64,000 nucleotides of DNA from Liopterus haemorrhoidalis. Its lineage: Eukaryota > Arthropoda > Insecta > Coleoptera > Dytiscidae. Under the pieces are notes generated by a model that saw only the letters and a program-made list of their open reading frames with translations, was not told where the DNA came from and did not search any database. The position numbers were made by a program, and so were the translations under genes. Location of the stretch: contig OZ020623.1 in the NCBI GenBank assembly GCA_963971575.1, forward strand, positions 11,596,980 to 11,660,979. The letters run 5' to 3'. Shown piece after piece: positions 22,078 through 31,597 of the stretch; within the stretch, counting starts at the first letter, position 1, and each line of letters opens with the position of its first letter.

Positions 22078-22435
22078 GTCTGTTCCAAACGGTTAGGTGG
22101 AACTAGATTTTGCAATCTAGTTACTTTCATCGTTTAAATCATGCTTTTCAGCCGTTTTGTTTAAGCTTTGTAAATCATACTTGCAACAAACATTTTTTGG
22201 TTAAGGTTCTCTTCTTAATACAAATATCCCATTTATTTATTTTTTTGTCATTAAAATATGTAAGAAAAATAATTTAATTTTGACATATGTCATTCGTTTC
22301 CATGGTTTTATTGTTGGAATTTTAAATTTTGACATTCCAACGTGAAAAATGAAATAACCCAAGCAAGGTCCCTTTTCGTGACAACCTAAAAGAACGAAAT
22401 TCCCATTTAGTTCCGCCTAGCCGTTTGAAACAGAC
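22078..22435. mobile_element. MITE-2, copy A
   Basis: TIR GTCTGTTCCAAACGGTTAGG at the left, inverted GTCTGTTTCAAACGGCTAGG at the right. Copy B is at 44727-45048; both share internal segments such as 'TAACCCAAGCAAGGTCCC'. The left edge overlaps the CGAAACGTC motif, so the exact boundary is uncertain by a few bases. Confidence 0.75.
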
Positions 22436-22823
22436 TGTAGTTAGCTAATAATTTTTTTTTTTAAATGAAATAATTTTATTAACAACGGTTACCCAAACAA
22501 CCTTTAAATATAGTTACTAAACGTGTTTTTTTATTATTATTATTATAGTTTGCAAAGATAATTGCAAAGTAAATTGCCAGGCTGCAAGGGTTATACGCAT
22601 TTCAAATGAGAAACATGTGGTGTACATCTTTGTCTAACAAAGATAAAAACCTTCCATAAATTTCATTTAAAGGACATATTTTGTAAAAAGACCTTGAAAA
22701 AGACAAAATAGGAAAGTATCTGAAAAAAGTACCTGAAATACAGATACTTAGATACTGATTTAAATATCTAGATACAGATACAGATACATATTTTAAAATG
22801 TACCTAGATACATTACAACACTG

Positions 22824-23225
22824 ATTTTAATGCCATTATAAAGAAAAATATAAGAAATAGTTGGAATAGTCAATGGTCAGAAATAGATAAAGCTAGTAAC
22901 CACCTCCGGCAAATAAAAACCGACACCACCCTATGGCCTGGAAGAAAGGTTAGAAAGGAAGAAGTAGTAATTACGCGACTTAGAATTGGATACACCTTAC
23001 TCACCCACAACATCTGGTCGAGCATACCGAACCAACAAAATGCGACACCTGTGACACAACACTTACAGCCACACATATCCTAGTAGAATGCCCAAAATAC
23101 ACCACACAACAAACAGACAACAAAATTCCAGACCACCCAATAAAAGACTTATTAGGCAACAACCCAGATTCAATAAATAATGTAATTTCATATTTAAAAA
23201 GCATTGATGTATATAATAAAATATA
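22824..23225 (+). pseudogene. LINE C-terminal zinc-knuckle part
   Basis: Continues the frame broken by the hAT: 'SWNSQWSEIDKASNHLRQIK', 'VVITRLRIGYTLLTHN', then after a frameshift 'CDTCDTTLTATHILVECPKY', a CCHC-type knuckle as found at the C-terminus of I/Jockey-type LINEs, and a stop after 'YLKSIDVYNKI'. It lies just upstream of the LINE 3' end. Confidence 0.75.
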
Positions 23226-23382
23226 ATTGTAATAATTTGTATTATATAGTAGTCTTATAAAATGTATATACTTACACACTTTGTAATATATAAGATTGGT
23301 GGGTGCTAATGGCCCTAACAGCTGAAGCACCCCTAAATAAACAATAAATAAAAAAATAATATATATATATATATATATATAT

Positions 23383-23663
23383 ATTAAATAAAATTCTTAT
23401 GTTATACTCGTCATATATTTATTAAAAAATGTTCATCGAGACGTTTCGATTGGTAATCCTAATCTGACAGTTTAAGACAGACCGTTCGGCTAGACTATGA
23501 TTAACCGTTCCTGTCCGTTCCAAACATTTTAATGTGGAAATACATTATTTTACACTTTTGACAATAATATTGGACTGAGGATGATTGGATTACCAATCGA
23601 AACGTCTCGATGAACATTTTTTAATAAATATATGACGAGTATAACATAAGAATTTTATTTAAT
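23383..23663. repeat. Perfect palindrome (77-bp arms) with hammerhead-like motif
   Basis: Arms 23383-23459 and 23587-23663 are exact reverse complements; spacer 127 bp. At 23575-23606 the sequence is CTGAGGA, stem GATTGG/CCAATC with ATTA loop, then GAAACGTC, close to a hammerhead core. Perfect arms imply a recent event. Confidence 0.85.
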
Positions 23664-24335
23664 AACCATATTAATTTCGTCAAGAACTTTCTTTCGAGTA
23701 TATATATATATATAAACTCTTTAAAGTGAATTATTTCAATCATCAGCCAGTTGCAATTGCAATTGTGTCAGGTTGTGTTAAGGCCCATTACAATTCTATT
23801 TCATTTATATACTAGCACATATGTAGAATATATTTTTCTATTATTCTCTGATAACAAATTTGGCATAAATTTTTTATGACGTCTGTGCTGGTTTTCAAAA
23901 CATATTTTTGAATAAAATTTCATATATTTGAATCCATTTTTTACAACGTTCCACTCTCTGAATTTCATATTTCATTCTGACATTGATCTTTCATATCGAG
24001 TTGAGAATATTTCTAAGCACTATGATTCATTTTTAAAAAGATTGACTTGCAATTTATCAAAAATATTTACTAATGCTCAATCAAAATTCAGAATATTTTA
24101 GTCAAAACTGCATAATAATATTGGAAGAAATAATCAAATTGTATACCTTGGACGAAATTAATAAGTTAGGAGTATCATGCAAAAAGAACAGGTTTATATT
24201 GATGAGCCTATTTCCAAAACGACCCTTGTCCATTTTGTTGAGAGTTTTAAGTTGAGACTAATTACGAAAAAGGATTAATGCAATTATAAATTATTTAAAA
24301 TCAATTATTTTAAAAATAATTTCCTTAGATATATA
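23664..24335. other. AT-rich stretch without recognised gene
   Basis: Starts with a (TA)n run; a 60-codon frame at 24073 has no recognisable content. Confidence 0.4.
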
Positions 24336-24753
24336 ATAGTCTAAGAGCTAGCAACGTCACAAAAAAGTTTATTTTAGGTCGGCTGGTTTTTAGATATTTC
24401 TCTTTCTTATTGAAGTTAGGTAGGGATGCGGTACGTCTGGCACCTGGGAGCGGTTGCGTTTACCTGTGCGCATCTCGCCTGTACAGGTAAAAAGTTAGCA
24501 ACAACGAAACTGTCTGGCAACTATAAATTTATAATGCTAAAAAGACAAAGAAAATTATATATAAAAAAAATGTCTTAAAATGATTTCAAAATATCCTTTT
24601 TACCTGTACAGGCGAGATGCGCAAAGGTAAACGCAACTGCTCCCAGGTGCCAGACGTACCGCATCCCTACCTAACTTCAATAAGAAAGGGAAATATCGAA
24701 AAACCAGCCGACCTAAAATTCTTTCTCGAAAACGTTGCTAGCTCTCGGACTAT
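24336..24753. mobile_element. Long-TIR foldback element (about 160-bp arms)
   Basis: Left arm about 24336-24500, right arm about 24596-24753, nearly perfect; outer ends ATAGTC(T/C)(A/G)AGAGCTAGCAACG. No coding content. The right edge coincides with the start of the recognisable CR1 coding sequence. Confidence 0.8.
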
Positions 24754-25108
24754 AAGGAAATTATGTCCAGTGATTAGACATTTGTACTACGATAACAGAT
24801 TAGCAATTTTGAGATTAGCATCTTTAGAACATCGCAGGCTGAGAGGTGACATCATTACATTTTTGAAAATAGTGCGTGGCGATTTAAAGTGCTATTTATC
24901 GCATATCTTCACCCTCAATAGTGATAGCCGTCTGCGTGGATATATTTTTAAGTTAAAACATGAGGTTTTACAAAAAAAATGTGCGTTCTAATTTTTTAAT
25001 AAACCGTATTTTTAAACTTTGGAACAATCTACCTGAATATGTTATGTCTTCAACTAGTGTGAACAATTTTAAGAACAATTTGGATTTATATTTAGACATT
25101 GGACAATA
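24754..25108 (+). pseudogene. CR1-like reverse transcriptase C-terminal domain
   Basis: 'KLCPVIRHLYYDNRLAILRL' then 'ASLEHRRLRGDIITFLKIVR' and, after a frameshift near 24975, 'NFLINRIFKLWNNLPEYVMS' and 'SVNNFKNNLDLYL'. The 'L.SLE.RRLRGD' and 'F..R....WN.LP' blocks are a hallmark of the CR1-type LINE C-terminus. The catalytic region is absent through 5' truncation. Confidence 0.78.
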
Positions 25109-25272
25109 AATTTGTTACTTTTTTTTAGTCTAAGTTTACTATTAAGGTTTAGTTTTTTTTTTCTCTCTCTCTCTTTGTTTACTTTTTGTATATGTATTTT
25201 GTTTTTGCACATACTCATAATTGTACAGTATTTAGAGCTGTACAAGTCTTATGACTTCTGCTCTTAGTTGTA

Positions 25273-25300
<28 letters not shown>
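24754..25300 (+). mobile_element. CR1-like LINE 3' end with (AAT)n tail
   Basis: RT C-terminus, 3' UTR and (AAT)n tail at about 25273-25300. Distinct from the LINE family at 2683, 9900 and 62500. Confidence 0.75.
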
Positions 25301-25305
<5 letters not shown>

Positions 25306-25377
25306 TCTATAATGTTCAGAAACATTCGACTTTTGTTTTATTACTTACCTTTGTTGAGTGATTTACGATATTAGTGT

Positions 25378-25468
25378 GGACAAGGGGCATTTTGGAACAA
25401 AAGTAGGGACAAGGGGCGTTCTGGAAATAAAACAAAGGACAAGACACGTTCTGAAAAACAAAACAAAA
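25378..25468. repeat. Three-copy tandem repeat (about 30-bp unit)
   Basis: Units beginning GGACAAGGGGCATTTTGGAA, with divergence between copies. Confidence 0.65.
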
Positions 25469-25693
25469 AATACCAAGATATAAAGATAACAAAATATTTT
25501 TTATTGTAATAATATTACATGTTAATATATTATTGTGATTCAAAAGTCATCGGAATGAAAGTTATTTTAAAGCGATTAAATTCAATAGAAATTCATTTAC
25601 AAAAAAATAATAATAATAATAATAATAAACAAAATAGAAATAACTAAATGAGAGACAATCATGAAAAAGGTTAGATTCCTTCTACTTCTTCCA

Positions 25694-26935
25694 AAATTCG
25701 GTGAATTAATTCGGTCAATTTTTTCATCCAGAAAAGACTTTATGGTGATAAAACATGAAAAAATACGCTATACAAAGTATTTGCCATCGCTTGCTATTAG
25801 TTTTTCCCATCTGTCTGGCAGTTGTTGTATTCCGTGCGAAAAAACGACTCGTCTTTCGAAGCGATCCATTCATTGAGCCATTTCTCTATTTCTTCATAAT
25901 TGTTCAAGTGATGACCCAAAAGCCTGTGTGCCATCGATCTGAACAAGTGATAATCTGATGGAGCAATGTCCTGTGAATACGACGGGTGAGATAAAACGTC
26001 CCAGTAAAGTGCTTCCAAGGTGGCCTTCACAATGCTTCCAACATGTTGTCTAGCGTTATCATGCTGGAGGATCACTTTGTCGTGTCTCTTCGCATATTCC
26101 GGCCGCTTATTCTTCAGTGCGTTGTTTAAACGGAGCACGTTACCAACATGGTTCGGCAGTGGTGGTTTGGCTCTACTTTAATAGCTCATGGCACACTACA
26201 CCTTTCTGGTCCCACCATATACAGAGCATTACTTTCTTGCCGTGAATATTTCGTTTTGGTGTCGATGTCGATGGTTTCCTGGGTCGCAAATGGATTTCTT
26301 TCATTTGGGATTATCGAAATATATCCACTTTTCGTCTCCAGTCCCAATTTGATGCTAAAAATCTTTTCTTTTTTGCCTGGCAAGCAAGATTTCAGACATG
26401 GTTTAGCACCGGTCGATGTCTCTTTCTTTCAGTTTGTACGGCACCCATCTTCCTTCTTTGTAAATCTTTCCTATGGCTGCCAAACGCACAGCAATTGTTG
26501 TTCGATCAACATTCAACAATTGCGCAAGCTCATGTTGTGATTGACACGGATCTTCATCGATTTGCGCCTCCAATTCCTCGTCCTCGAACTTCTTCGGCTG
26601 ACCTTGACGAAGATTGTCATCAACACTGAAATCATCACTTTTGAAACGTTGAAACCATTCTCTGTATGATTTATCGGTGGGAGCATTTTCACCATAAGCT
26701 TCTACGAGCATTCCATGAGCTTCAGCGGCTGATTTCTTCAAATGAAAACTGAAAATGAGAACTTCCTGGCAATGCTTTGGCTCGAATTTTGGCCTTTTTT
26801 TAATCAGATAAACACGATGTTATTGTTACAAACCCAAAAGTTTATCAACTGATTATTATTGCCACATATCAACACTAAAACGTAAAGCTGGTTGCAGACA
26901 AGTACAGCAATTGATCGCCAGATGGACCGAACTAA
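25694..26935 (-). mobile_element. Irritans-like mariner, TIR split by a THAP element
   Basis: Left end GGTGAATTAATTCGG (degenerate). The right end reads GGACCGAACTAA up to 26935 and resumes as TTCACACACC at 27732-27741 followed by TA. Together they recreate the terminal repeat seen at 11048-12617. Confidence 0.85.
25768..26810 (-). pseudogene. Irritans-like mariner transposase, frameshifted
   Basis: N-terminus 'KFEPKHCQEVLIFSFHLKKS' then 'AAEAHGMLVEAYGENAPTDK', HTH 'CQSQHELAQLLNVDRTTI' and 'EGRWVPYKLKERD'. The first-Asp block 'TGDEKWIYFDNPKRKKSI' is in another frame. From 26138: 'MLRLNNALKNKRPEYAKRHD' then 'KVILQHDNARQHVG' (second Asp) and 'HPSYSQDIAPSDYHLF' (third Asp in PSD), ending 'ASDGKYFV'. 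It lacks the internal duplication of its relative at 11048. Confidence 0.85.
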
Positions 26936-27731
26936 TAGGGGATAGGCATGATTTTTTTAATATTTTTTTTTTTTTTAATCTCAAGGCTTAAAAAAATTAT
27001 AAATGTATGTAGCTCGCGAAAACGACGTGTGACGCCATACCGCAACTAAGTACAGCCTACCCAGTGTACTGCGTACAGCCTGGGTTTGTATAGTTAGAGT
27101 GATTTTAATTAAAATAAAGTTTAATTCTATAAAAACAATTTATACATGTTTACCGAATTAAATTTTATATTAAAATACATAAAATATTGAAGATCCAGGC
27201 CCCAGTACTTCGAAACATAGTTGAAAATATTGTTTAGTACCGATGTGCACAAATAGTTCAATTAGCAATCCAAATGGCGAAAAACCTGATGGGGAAAAAC
27301 AACAGAAAAGGCGAAATTTGTGGCTAAAAGCTACGAGGCGAAATAAAACCGATATTTCAGAAAAATGTAAACTTTATGTTTGTGAAGAGCATTTTAATGT
27401 GAGTACATATATTTTATAAATTATTTTAATAATAAATGCGTGAAAAATTGTTTAAAAACAAATACAAAACTCTCAAACAATACAATATACACACGTAAAA
27501 ATTATGTTTAGTCTGTATCTGTGACGTCAAACCGCAGCAGTCTCAGTCGTATTTACTCGGCAACCTTCGCGGCGTGGTCAGCATATTTCAAATTTACAAT
27601 ATTTTAATTAAAAAATTTGGCTATAATATTAATTAAACTGTGATTTTTATTGTGTTAGGTGACATAACTAACATTAAAATATCAAAAAAAATGTAGTTTT
27701 AAGGAAATATAAATTTTAGGCGTATCCCCTA
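26936..27731 (+). mobile_element. THAP-domain DNA transposon remnant, copy 2
   Basis: Termini TAGGGGATAGGC and, inverted, TAGGGGATACGCC. Inserted inside the mariner terminal repeat with no clear extra duplication. The plus strand carries the THAP exon at about 27197-27398; one TGACGTCA is at 27522-27529. The superfamily (P, Kolobok or other) is not determined. Confidence 0.75.
27197..27398 (+). pseudogene. THAP domain exon with splice donor
   Basis: Frame-corrected translation: 'EDPGP...CTNSS', 'KPDGEKQQKRRNLWLKATRR', 'NKTDISEKCKLYVCEEHFN'. The final C-x2-H of the C2CH finger is 'CEEH'. It is followed directly by GTGAGT, a good 5' splice site, implying that the transposase continued in a later exon that is now deleted. 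Frame breaks occur before 'KPDGEK'. Confidence 0.65.
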
Positions 27732-27743
27732 TTCACACACCTA

Positions 27744-29058
27744 ATATAAGGCACTGGTAAAATTAGAAAATAAAAAACCAAGTGACGCTACACTGCTATT
27801 CAAACAATCGCAGTCAAAGAAAACCTTACGCACAACCTGCACAAGTTTGTTAACAAGTTTGAAAAAGGCGTAAAACCTTATCTTTCAATATAATTAACAC
27901 AACTTTATTCATTGGACGTCAACCATCTTGCCTTTTTATATGGTGGACAAGAGAGGTTTTGGAAACAAGCGACAGTTTCAAAGCTATTTATTTAAGGTTT
28001 CTAGGTAGGTTTAGTAAGAAATTATGATGTTTTTGCAAAGAGGTGGCATCAATGTTGCCAATAAAACAATAAACTGATTTTTTTTAAAAATTGGACCAGA
28101 GATATTTTGGTCCAATATAATGTCCGATATAATGTCCTCTTAATTGAAAAGATTTTTTCAAACATTTACTTGAAAACCTATTTCAAAATTTCAAATGTAA
28201 TGTCCTTTTTAATTTTATTGATCTTTTTATTTGGCAGCCACTTTTCCAAGAAAGAAAAATTAAATATGCAATAAAGCTTTCACATATTGTTATTTTCTTT
28301 TATGACACTGCAATTTTTCTACGTTGTCAACTTGTCATAAAACACATAATATTTCAAAGAAAATTCTGTATAAAATTCAGTTTTCCCCAAAGTACAGACG
28401 CCAAGAAAACACAAATATTTCATCAGAACTTAATGAACAATTCAGAAAGTAAGAACATATGCTTTCTATGTATTTTACCATTGAGATAATATTATTAAGA
28501 GCAGTAATGAAATTATTTTCCTATTGTTTGAGTAAATAGAGAGAAAATTCAATAGACGTTTACAATCGGAACTTTTCAAGAAAACCTTTTCAATCTTTCA
28601 ACTTCGGGGAACTGATGTAAAATTCAATTTTACTTCTCTTTCTTATTACAGTTATTCTTATATTTTGACGCTTATGATGATAACCACGGATGCCACGATT
28701 TTATTAGCGCTAATATTAAAAATTAAAGATGGATATTAATTCACGAGATTGCAATAGATGACATCGATGCATCGGATGTCTTACATCAATACTGGAAAAA
28801 TATTCAACATACCGACATTTCTATAAAAATCTTGATTTTGATGTACGTACGTATAACCAAAAAATATGATGTGAAGTGTGAATTTTCACATATTTCAGGT
28901 TTTTGTAGGTATTTAAGAAGTGTAAGAAGCCAGCATATTGCTGGATGTCAAGAAATATTTGTTCTATAATCACATCAAAATCAACAGTTTTTTGATAATC
29001 ACTTTTATTTGTTATTTGAGGACCAAGAGCTTCCATTTAATTTTTTTAACACGAAAGG
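27744..29058. other. Stretch of 1.3 kb without recognised gene
   Basis: AT-rich; nothing supported. A segment near 28860-28900 resembles 15580 and 47310. Confidence 0.4.
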
Positions 29059-29059
29059 C

Positions 29060-29114
29060 GATGGACTTCATAGTACACTAAAAGTTCATTTTATAGTGTA
29101 CCATGAAGTCCTTT
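29060..29114. repeat. Short hairpin (about 22-bp arms, 6-bp loop)
   Basis: GGACTTCATAGTACACTAAAA pairs, with one bulge and one mismatch, with TTTTATAGTGTACCATGAAGTCC's complement around a GTTCAT loop. It could be a minimal MITE or a small-RNA hairpin; no expression evidence. Confidence 0.55.
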
Positions 29115-29127
29115 TAACACTAATTTT

Positions 29128-29400
29128 TACCGACCGCCAGCATATATAAAGGAGGTATTGTGATCATACCGATTTTGACATTTCGAGATTTCGATGGATC
29201 TCCACGAATTGAGGTCCCTACAAAACGTTTTGACTATTTTAACATGATGTCTGTCAGTCTGTCTGTCTGTCTGTGTGTCTGTCTGAAAAGTCATTATACT
29301 TTTTATAATATTTTATCTTGTAGTAACGTTACTACACAGTAAATTTTTACAAAATTGATCTGAATATCTCTGTTAGTAAAGTAACACGGTTTAAAGGTAA
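29128..29400. repeat. Interspersed repeat with (TCTG)n core, family 2
   Basis: Opens TTTTTACCGACCGCCAGCA and about 120 conserved bases shared with 57755-57880, then (TCTG)n at 29250-29284. An open frame over it is a consequence of the repeat. Confidence 0.65.
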
Positions 29401-29414
29401 TGAATTTGATTTAA

Positions 29415-30143
29415 GGGGGGGTATGGTCAGAGCAGCACATTTTATACCCATTTTCAAGATTTTTTTTAGAAAACTGTTAATAGTAACTTGATTGGGATAG
29501 TACCTACAGTAAAGAACAACCTTTGAAGAGTATCCAAAAAAAATTTTATTGAAAAATATCGAAAATTAAGCTCGTGACATGAATTTGAAATTTTCGTTCA
29601 GGACAAAGAGTTGATTTGCGGTGAGACACATAACTAATGACTGGATCATCTAAAACAAAAAAAACAAAAATATTTCGTTAGTTTATGAGTTTCTTGAGGT
29701 AACGCTGTCGAGTTTTTTCAAATATCTAGATTATTTAATTTTTGGTATAAGTTTGAAGTCAAAAAAACGAAAAAAACGGAAATTTTTTTTTCGAAATTTC
29801 TGTTTTCAGTTGTAAAAAATTCCATAAAAAAAAACGCAAGAAAAAAAAATATCTCGACAGCGTTACCTCAAGAAACTCATAAACTAACGCAATATTTTTG
29901 GTTTTTTTGTTTTAGTCATTAGTTATGTGTCTCACCGCAAATCAACTCTTCGTCCTGAACGAAAATTTCAAATTCATGTCACGAGCTTAATTTTCGATAT
30001 TTTTCAATAAAAATTTTTAGGATACTCTTCAAAGGTTGTTCTTTACTGTAGGTATTATCCCAATCAAGTTACTATTAACAGTTTTCTAAAAAAAAACTTG
30101 AAAATTAGTATAAAATGTGCTGCTCTGACCATACCCCCCCCCC
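29415..30143. mobile_element. TTAA-flanked foldback element (about 295-bp arms)
   Basis: Arms 29415-29713 and 29853-30143, ends GGGGGGGTATGGTCAGAGCA, flanked by TTAA at 29411-29414 and 30144-30147. TTAA duplication points to Kolobok or piggyBac mobilisation. No coding content. Confidence 0.85.
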
Positions 30144-30147
30144 TTAA

Positions 30148-31328
30148 TATACTATTTACAAGAGTAAGTTTGGAATTTTAAAATTTAGGTATTAAATTAA
30201 TGAAAAGATTAAAACAAATAGAATCGGATAGACCACCAGAATGCCGACACAGTGCCTCTAAGAATTCAACAACTTAGATGTTTACGCTAATCGGACCGAA
30301 TACTTTCCGACATCGTCTTCAGAGAGACGAGTGTTTATATAAGACGGCCAGCAGCTTTTCTAGGAGAAAGGGTTTAAGCATTGTTCAAGGGGTTGCATAG
30401 AATGTTAACTGTAAAATACCCTTTAAAATCCCTAAAAAATGATATCATTCCCTTTCAAAGAAATTCTCGCGACGGGTGGTTGGTGAAAGTTGTGTCGTTT
30501 GTCCGAGCGGACTAATAAACAACAGTATTTTTGTGCTTCCTTCTTATTATACAATAGCTAACAAGACATTAATAGCTAAATTAGGACTATTTGCAACTTT
30601 TAAATCAATATTTCAAAGTGTCCGTTTGTTTTTTTCTTCGGTTGTCTATAGTGCTCGAAAAAAAAATTATTTAAAATGTTGTGGTAAATTTTATATCAAC
30701 CCAATATATTTTATAACAGTTGAATATTTGCTCAAAAGTAAAAATGGATTCGTATGAACGGTGAAAATTAACATTTCAAAATTCTTTTATGTATTTTTAT
30801 TATGATCTTCTTTATGTTATATTCTGTGTTTCCCCTTTTCATTTTATGAATCCATTCATTTGTTCCCAATGTTTAAATTACAGAATCCTAACTTTACCTT
30901 TATATTTTGCATTACTAAAATTAAACAGGTCATTAAATTTTCTTTTCGTTTAATTTACCGTGTATGTAAATGGGCTATTAAAGGATAAAAATTTAAATGT
31001 CCAAAGGGAATATAATTTTAATAAAAATCCTAGCTTTATCTATGTAAATCTATGTGTTGCATTTTATATTGTTTTGGTTTATTTTGGATTTTATGTGTTT
31101 AATCTACCTGACTTATGCGAAAAAACATAAAGAATAGGGAAATCCGGAAGTAAAGCAAGTATAAAAAGTTACTTTAATCCTCAAACAACAACAATTTTTT
31201 TTAGACAAGTACTACAACACGGTTCATGACACGTAATCAGTATTTATTGCCTTGTCCGCTCCATCGTTATATATTTTCGGCCACTTACAAGTAATAGTGA
31301 GCTACGCTAAATCCATAGACGTGTGATA
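30148..31328. other. Stretch of 1.2 kb without recognised gene
   Basis: AT-rich. A 93-codon frame at 30476-30757 shows no domain and is not called. Confidence 0.4.
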
Positions 31329-31332
31329 TATA

Positions 31333-31360
31333 CGAGGGATGATCAGAAAGTTTCTAGAAA
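31333..31360 (+). repeat. Mariner-type terminal sequence, isolated
   Basis: TACGAGGGATGATCAGAAAG looks like a mariner TIR. A possible partner lies inverted at about 35803-35828 (TACGTAGGGCACTAAGAAAG), on the far side of the fused mariner fragments, but the match is imperfect. Confidence 0.4.
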
Positions 31361-31597
31361 TAACTAAAAGACATAGTTGCGCGCGCATTTCGTTCATATG
31401 TCTTTAGGCTACGTCCTAAGACATTTCTTTTGATACCACACAACATATTTTAAAAAAAAGAATTTTTTTTCAACGACACTTTTTGTGTTTTGAAAGCCTA
31501 ATCTTTCATATAACTGAAGTCAAATTTTCAGAGTGTTCTTGTATACAGTATAACCGTGATAGACAACTAAAGCAACAAATTACGTACATTTTCTTAA

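Larger units (their letters stand above)
21185..22823. mobile_element. hAT element with TATCTAGATAC subterminal repeats, 8-bp TSD
   Basis: Both ends read CAGTGTTGTAAT; flanked by ATTTTAAT at 21177-21184 and 22824-22831. The first and last 120-150 bp are packed with TATCTAGATACAGATAC-like repeats, the usual transposase-binding layout of hATs. No transposase frame remains. The interior holds a palindrome (21738-22058) and MITE-2 (22078-22435). Confidence 0.9.
19862..23345 (+). mobile_element. LINE with RNase H domain (I-like), broken by later insertions
   Basis: Three collinear coding pieces (19880-20242, 20853-21184, 22824-23225) and a 3' end 'GTGCTAATGGCCCTAACAG...AAATAAACAATAAATAAA' typical of I-type LINEs. 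It is interrupted by an LTR-like segment and by a 1,639-bp hAT that itself contains two further elements. Confidence 0.8.

Noticed and set aside
26186..26383. 65-codon frame within the irritans-like mariner
   Set aside because: Out-of-frame reading of the first catalytic region; the family frame gives TGDEKWIYFDNPKRKKS.
29160..29342. Cys-rich peptide frame over (TCTG)n
   Set aside because: The Cys/Leu/Ser repeats are only the microsatellite read in frame; the flanks match a non-coding repeat.
30476..30757. 93-codon frame
   Set aside because: No recognisable domain, AT-driven composition and no splice signals in register.
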